From Holophagae bacterium (GTDB taxonomy: Bacteria; Acidobacteriota; Thermoanaerobaculia; Thermoanaerobaculales; Sulfomarinibacteraceae): DNA of 7,413 bases. Below are positions 5,422-7,413 of this stretch, piece after piece. Every line of letters starts with the position of its first letter. The first letter of the stretch is position 1. The notes below the pieces were generated by a model, which saw only the letters and a list, made by a program, of their open reading frames with translations, had not been told where the DNA came from and did not search any database. The stretch lies in the NCBI GenBank assembly GCA_030609785.1, contig JAUWTC010000119.1, positions 1 to 7,413 of the forward strand, given 5' to 3'. The position numbers were made by a program, and so were the translations under genes.

Positions 5422-6744
5422 ATGGCTCGCAGAAAAGTCCTGATCATGGGTGCAGCTGGGCGTGACTTCCACAATTTCAACTGTCTGTACCGAGATAACG
5501 AAGACTATGAGGTGGTTGCCTTTACGGCCACGCAGATCCCCGACATCCACGGACGAAAGTACCCGGCGGAATTGGCCGGATCGCTCTACCCCGAAGGCAT
5601 TCCGATCCATGCGGAGGATGAACTGAAATCGCTGATCAAGGAGCATCAGGTTGACGAGGTGTGGTTCTCGTACTCCGATGTTCCCCACAGCTTCGTGATG
5701 AACAAGGGCAGCGAGGTCATCGGCTGGGGGCCGAGTTTCGGCGTGTGCTCTGCGGCAAGGACGATGATCGAGTCGACGAAGCCGGTGATCGCCATCTGCG
5801 CAGTCAGAACCGGTGTTGGCAAATCCCAGACGACCCGATACGTCTCCCGAATCCTCAAGGCGTTGGGCAAAAGGGTCGTGGCGATTCGACACCCGATGCC
5901 TTACGGTGACCTGGCGAAACAGGCCTGCCAGAGATTCGAGACCTATGAAGACCTCGACCGCCATCAGTGCACTATCGAGGAGCGGGAGGAGTACGAGCCC
6001 CATATCGACAACGGATTCGTCGTCTATGCGGGCGTCGACTACGAGATGATCCTTCGCGAGGCCGAGAAAGAGGCCGATGTCATTCTGTGGGACGGAGGCA
6101 ACAACGACACCTCCTTTTACAAGGCCGACCTCTACATGACGTTGGTGGATCCCCACCGGCCGGGTCATGAACTGAGCTACTTCCCCGGTGAGACCAATCT
6201 CCGCATCGCAGATCTCCTGATCGTCAACAAGGTGGATACGGCGGATCCGGTCAAGGTCGAAGAAGTCCTGGACAACTGCCGAAGAGCGAATCCCGATGCC
6301 ACCCTCATCAAGTGCCGGTCCGTGATCACAGTTGACCAACCCGAGCTGGTGAAGGGCAAGAGGGCACTGGTAGTGGAAGACGGTCCTACCTTGACCCACG
6401 GCGGCATGACCTACGGGGCCGGATGGTTTGCCGCTAAGGATGCGGGCGCCGCTGAGATCGTTGACGCCAAGCCATACGCAGTGGGAACGATCAAGGCGAC
6501 CTTCGAAAAATACCCCAACGCAGGAGCGATTCTTCCCGCGATGGGATACGGTGAGACACAGGTCCGGGAGTTGGAAGAGACCATCAACAACACCCCTGCT
6601 GATGTGGTCGTTGAGGGTACACCGATCGAGCTCAAGCGCATCATCACGGTCAACAAGCCGATCGCCAACGTCAAGTACGAACTGGAAGAGGTCGAGCCGG
6701 GAACAATCGAGTCCATGGTCAAGGCTGTTGTCGACAAGGTTTGA
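5422..6744 (+). CDS. Cyclic 2,3-diphosphoglycerate synthetase-like P-loop GTPase
   Basis: This 440-residue protein resembles the family annotated from the archaeal cyclic 2,3-diphosphoglycerate synthetase (CpgS; also listed as a predicted GTPase, COG2403 by my recollection). The archaeal enzyme closes 2,3-diphosphoglycerate into a cyclic phosphoanhydride using ATP. Many bacterial relatives are not tested, so that activity is not assured here. Visible parts are an N-terminal Rossmann-like segment (KVLIMGAAGRDFHNFN, 5-20), a nucleotide P-loop (RTGVGKSQT, 129-137), RHPMPYGDLAKQ (156-167), a Walker-B-like WDGGNND (223-229), VDPHRPGHE (242-250), and an NKVD motif (269-272) like the guanine-specifying NKxD of GTPases. 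VEDGPTLTHGGM (318-329) and the C-terminal ILPAMGYG (370-377) look conserved. There is no signal peptide or membrane span, so it is cytoplasmic. Length is close to the archaeal enzyme's. It follows guaA on the same strand after 363 bp and has its own structured leader and a terminator. Confidence 0.85.
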   Translation: MARRKVLIMGAAGRDFHNFNCLYRDNEDYEVVAFTATQIPDIHGRKYPAELAGSLYPEGIPIHAEDELKSLIKEHQVDEVWFSYSDVPHSFVMNKGSEVIGWGPSFGVCSAARTMIESTKPVIAICAVRTGVGKSQTTRYVSRILKALGKRVVAIRHPMPYGDLAKQACQRFETYEDLDRHQCTIEEREEYEPHIDNGFVVYAGVDYEMILREAEKEADVILWDGGNNDTSFYKADLYMTLVDPHRPGHELSYFPGETNLRIADLLIVNKVDTADPVKVEEVLDNCRRANPDATLIKCRSVITVDQPELVKGKRALVVEDGPTLTHGGMTYGAGWFAAKDAGAAEIVDAKPYAVGTIKATFEKYPNAGAILPAMGYGETQVRELEETINNTPADVVVEGTPIELKRIITVNKPIANVKYELEEVEPGTIESMVKAVVDKV

Positions 6745-6770
6745 ACTGACGTCCTGACATTGATCCTAAT

Positions 6771-6825
6771 TCCCGGCGGAGTGGGACCCCAGTGGTTGCG
6801 GCTTCGCCGGGATTTTCTTCTCTTT
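6771..6825 (+). terminator. Rho-independent terminator of the GTPase gene
   Basis: TCCCGGCG (6771-6778) pairs perfectly with CGCCGGGA (6805-6812). Four more pairs, two of them G-U, extend the stem inward to 6782/6801. TTTTCTTCTCTTT follows at once (6813-6825). The stem starts 26 bases past the stop. The interrupted T tract and 18-base loop make it slightly unusual, but position and strand fit well. Confidence 0.75.
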
Positions 6826-6881
6826 CACGTCAGCATGGACTCCTTCCCCCGTACCTGGGCATTCAAGTATCGGCGCCGCCG

Positions 6882-6921
6882 CGCTTCCCAGCTTCCTAGC
6901 CTCCCAGCTTCCCGGCTTTCT
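6882..6921. repeat. Five-unit 8-bp tandem repeat upstream of the CheW-like gene
   Basis: Five back-to-back octamers, CGCTTCCC, AGCTTCCT, AGCCTCCC, AGCTTCCC and GGCTTTCT, fill exactly 40 bp with consensus AGCTTCCC. The array ends 21 bases before the CheW-like ATG and overlaps the place where its -35 should be. It is non-coding and strongly pyrimidine-rich on the + strand. Confidence 0.75.
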
Positions 6922-6930
6922 GAATAGCGG

Positions 6931-6936
6931 TATCCT
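6931..6936 (+). promoter_or_regulatory. Possible -10 box giving a leaderless CheW-like mRNA
   Basis: TATCCT ends 6 bases before the ATG at 6943, so transcription would start at the A of the ATG. The only Shine-Dalgarno-like run, AGGA (6937-6940), is just 2 bases from the ATG, too close for normal use. The same GGTATCCT octamer precedes guaA (3484-3491). A -35 is not clear. Confidence 0.4.
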
Positions 6937-6942
6937 AGGACG

Positions 6943-7410
6943 ATGGCGGAACGCTCTCGGCACCGGAGTCAAATTGAAAATGCGCTCCTTGTTCGGTGTG
7001 CCTCCGATTTATTCTTTCTCGACGTGGGTCGGGTGCGCCGTGTGGTCGACCACATGACCATTCATCCTTCGCCATTCTCGGTGCGGGGGTTGTCAGGCTT
7101 GGCCCGGTTCGGAGGGGGGCCTTTGACCGTGTTTTCGCTCGAGGCTCTGGCTGTTGGTGAGCCGAGCGTTCGGCACGTCGGCATGACGGTGGTCGTCATC
7201 GACATCGGAGGGTCGGCTCCAGCGCAGCGATTGGGTCTGGCCGTCGATGAGGTGCTGGAGATCGTGTCCCTTCGCGAGACCGACCTGGGCGTGGCCCACG
7301 ACTGTGTAGTTTCGGGGCCCCTTGACATCGACGGCCGTCAGGCACGGTTGTTTAACGTCGATGCCATCGGCGCCATGGGTTCGATCGATCGGTGTCCCGG
7401 AGTCAACTAA
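6943..7410 (+). CDS. CheW-like domain protein
   Basis: This complete 155-residue protein is almost entirely one CheW-like domain, the SH3-type double barrel that couples receptors to CheA histidine kinases. Typical parts can be followed in order: the first strand pair ALLVRCASDLFFLDVGRVRRVV (14-35), the short GLSGLARFGGGPLTVFSLEAL stretch (49-69), which corresponds to the CheW turn that usually reads G(x)2-NLRG, the strand MTVVVIDIGG (81-90), RLGLAVDEVLEIVSL (96-110), and a closing RQARLFNVDAI (132-142) like the usual LLDVDKL end. The NLRG-type signature is degraded (GLARFGG), so it may be a divergent CheW or a partner of a non-flagellar chemosensory or gliding/pilus system. No membrane span or signal peptide. 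The ATG at 6943 is the first start in the frame that fits the domain. The stop TAA lies 3 bases from the window end, so its operon partners are not visible. Confidence 0.75.
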   Translation: MAERSRHRSQIENALLVRCASDLFFLDVGRVRRVVDHMTIHPSPFSVRGLSGLARFGGGPLTVFSLEALAVGEPSVRHVGMTVVVIDIGGSAPAQRLGLAVDEVLEIVSLRETDLGVAHDCVVSGPLDIDGRQARLFNVDAIGAMGSIDRCPGVN

Positions 7411-7413
7411 ACA

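Noticed and set aside
5371..6399. Long minus-strand open frame (342 codons) opposite the GTPase gene
   Set aside because: It lies wholly antisense to a clearly recognised protein, has no recognisable domain and no ribosome binding site; it is a by-product of GC-rich codon use.

Overview
This is a gene-dense, high-GC bacterial window with five complete protein genes, one truncated gene at the left edge, and several short structured non-coding stretches. The gene mix suggests Acidobacteriota, perhaps near Thermoanaerobaculia. It includes a secreted repeat protein with the WRSDVVL / FRTNLTVTN module style, a transmembrane Ser/Thr kinase with a Thr-Pro linker and PEGA domains, a Rex repressor, and a cyclic-diphosphoglycerate-synthetase-like GTPase. 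That placement is inference from family habits; no rRNA or taxonomic marker is present.

Layout. Positions 2-739 (+) hold the C-terminal part of a secreted or surface protein built from two related beta-rich modules. Facing it, 802-2511 (-) encodes a PknB-type kinase with one membrane span and extracytoplasmic PEGA domains. The gap at 2512-2688 carries an inverted repeat, a short 7-bp tandem repeat and a possible start-proximal -10 box for the kinase. Rex lies at 2689-3342 (-), and guaA at 3526-5058 (+) is divergent from it. Their 183-bp spacer contains a near-consensus Rex operator at the predicted rex start point, a good minus-strand promoter, a perfect 8-bp-arm palindrome and a direct repeat before guaA. 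The 363-bp gap at 5059-5421 holds a roughly 126-bp element with imperfect inverted ends, then two GC-rich hairpins whose arms can pair in alternative ways. After it comes a strong ribosome binding site and the 440-residue synthetase-like GTPase gene at 5422-6744. A rho-independent terminator, a five-unit 8-bp tandem repeat and a -10-like box six bases before an ATG precede a CheW-like gene at 6943-7410.

Functional links. The genes do not form one obvious pathway. Rex (NADH/NAD+ sensing) probably represses its own gene. GuaA completes GMP synthesis. The kinase and the CheW-like protein are signalling parts whose partners lie outside the window. I found no defence system, integrase, transposase or CRISPR array. 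The least understood items are the GTPase with its structured leader, the inverted-end element behind guaA, and the two possibly leaderless genes.
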